DNA of 20,545 nucleotides from Rodentolepis nana (taxonomy: Eukaryota; Platyhelminthes; Cestoda; Cyclophyllidea; Hymenolepididae), in assembly GCA_900617975.1 (NCBI GenBank), contig UZAE01013633.1, positions 1 to 20,545 on the forward strand, written 5' to 3'. Of the stretch, positions 19,856-20,545 are shown piece by piece. A program made the translations under genes and the position numbers. Within the stretch, counting starts at the first letter, position 1. Each line of letters starts with the position of its first letter. The notes below the pieces were generated by a model. The model saw only the letters and a list, made by a program, of their open reading frames with translations. It had not been told where the DNA came from and searched no databases.

Positions 19856-20326
19856 AGACCGATATTTAAATGTTTCCAAGACCTTAAATGTACCAGGTTA
19901 CCTTAGCAGAAACATCAAGGAAAAGAGATTACACAATGAAGGACTGGGACCTCTCGTATTTTGTTTTACAAATTTGTTATATCAGAGGTTACAGGTTCGA
20001 GACCAACATAATCACTCACAATGACTAAGCATCCAGTTGAAGCTATAATTACCTAAATGCTTTTATTCACATTGGACTAGCAGTTCTTAGTGCCATCCTA
20101 ACACAAAATTCAATCGAATAATAAATTTTCATGAAAGTATCAAAGAAGTTTGGATGCTGAAATCGAGAGTTTCATGACAAAGTATGGCGTAAAATCAAAC
20201 CAATTAATGCCTACCTTGCTTCCTGATTTAATCGCGACCTGGTGAAGTAAAAAGTAGACACATTTGTTCGTTAATTATCAAACTACTCAGCCATATAACT
20301 CTTCTCATTTTATCGCTTCTTCCTAG

Positions 20327-20367
20327 ATTTCAAAACGGACGGATGGACGTGTCTTCGTCAGGAGAGG
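20327..20367 (+). CDS. Exon completing the EGF-like domain (gene runs off the window)
   Basis: A 41-nt exon between TCGCTTCTTCCTAG and a GTAAGA donor. Taking the single G left by the EGF exon it reads DFKTDGWTCLRQER and ends in phase 0. DG-x-TC is the usual end of a cbEGF domain and supplies the sixth cysteine, ten residues after the fifth. The match in phase, motif and position makes this the likely constitutive continuation of 16828-16947. Further exons must lie to the right of 20545. Confidence 0.7.
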
Positions 20368-20545
20368 GTAAGACATGAAATCTGATCCTATCTAGTCTTG
20401 GCTTATTTAAAATTTTTTTTTTCTAGGAAATTGAGAAAACCTTCAATTTTTTTGTTGAATTTAAAGTGATAGTAGTGTTGATGTAAGTCGGAAATCCTAC
20501 AACTTTCAATTGGGGAGATTGGGGAGGGGGGGGGAAGGGGGGGAG
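20368..20545 (+). other. Start of next intron, G-rich at the window end
   Basis: From the GTAAGA donor onward there is AT-rich sequence, then GGGGAGATTGGGGA and G runs (20526-20534 and beyond). No further exon is visible. Confidence 0.5.

Larger units (their letters stand above)
16948..20326 (+). other. Intron 7 (3.4 kb) splitting the EGF domain
   Basis: It runs from GTGAGT to CTTCTTCCTAG. It holds a possible alternative terminal exon (17777-17967) and short simple repeats; the remainder is AT-rich sequence in which I see nothing else. Confidence 0.6.

Noticed and set aside
19985..20000. GGTTCGAGACC, a perfect RNA polymerase III B-box, suggesting a tRNA or SINE
   Set aside because: The flanks do not form a T-arm and acceptor stem, and no A-box lies at a suitable distance. 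No second copy occurs in the window.

Overview
The window looks like AT-rich nuclear DNA from an invertebrate animal. It has GT-AG introns, animal extracellular modules (Ig-like, calcium-binding EGF), a decayed LTR retrotransposon, a minisatellite and many long poly-G/poly-C runs. Three 5' introns are only 38-45 bp, while the 3' introns reach 3-6 kb. That size gradient is best known from parasitic flatworms such as schistosomes, so a flatworm is my first guess. The species assignment is an inference and weak.

The main content is one plus-strand locus running from about 1.2 kb to beyond the right edge. It starts with two tandem, about 70% identical copies of a six-exon module. Copy A has exons at 1306-1366, 1536-1645, 1687-1799, 1844-2024, 2068-2204 and 7408-7460. 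Copy B has exons at 8189-8249, 8409-8518, 8557-8669, 8715-8895, 8939-9075 and 10400-10452. Each copy encodes a signal peptide and about 200 residues that read as two Ig-like domains with six conserved cysteines and four conserved N-glycosylation sequons. All twelve exons are open and all splice sites are intact. Exon lengths (61, 110, 113, 181, 137, 53) and phases are identical between copies. Downstream lie an exon with most of a calcium-binding EGF domain (16828-16947) and one that finishes it (20327-20367). Phases run without a break from copy B exon 6 (phase 1) into the EGF exon (phase 1) and on. Copy A has no downstream exons of its own before copy B starts. It can join in frame either to copy B exon 2 or directly to the EGF exon, so the locus may make alternative N-termini. 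I do not recognise a named orthologue.

The rest is repeat. Bases 20-883 are the end of an LTR-like element in which a single unit has grown into a 17-unit minisatellite. Related copies at 5276-6043 (full length, TG...CA ends) and about 14445-14712 have one unit only. A frameshifted Gypsy-like gag relic lies antisense inside copy A intron 5 (about 4440-5165), directly next to the full-length LTR-like copy. Partial copies of the same element sit at 2660-2960, 3322-3500, 6525-6935 and 9495-9810. The large introns are otherwise AT-rich sequence with poly-G/poly-C runs and short microsatellites. I found no RNA gene, CRISPR array or bacterial-type feature.
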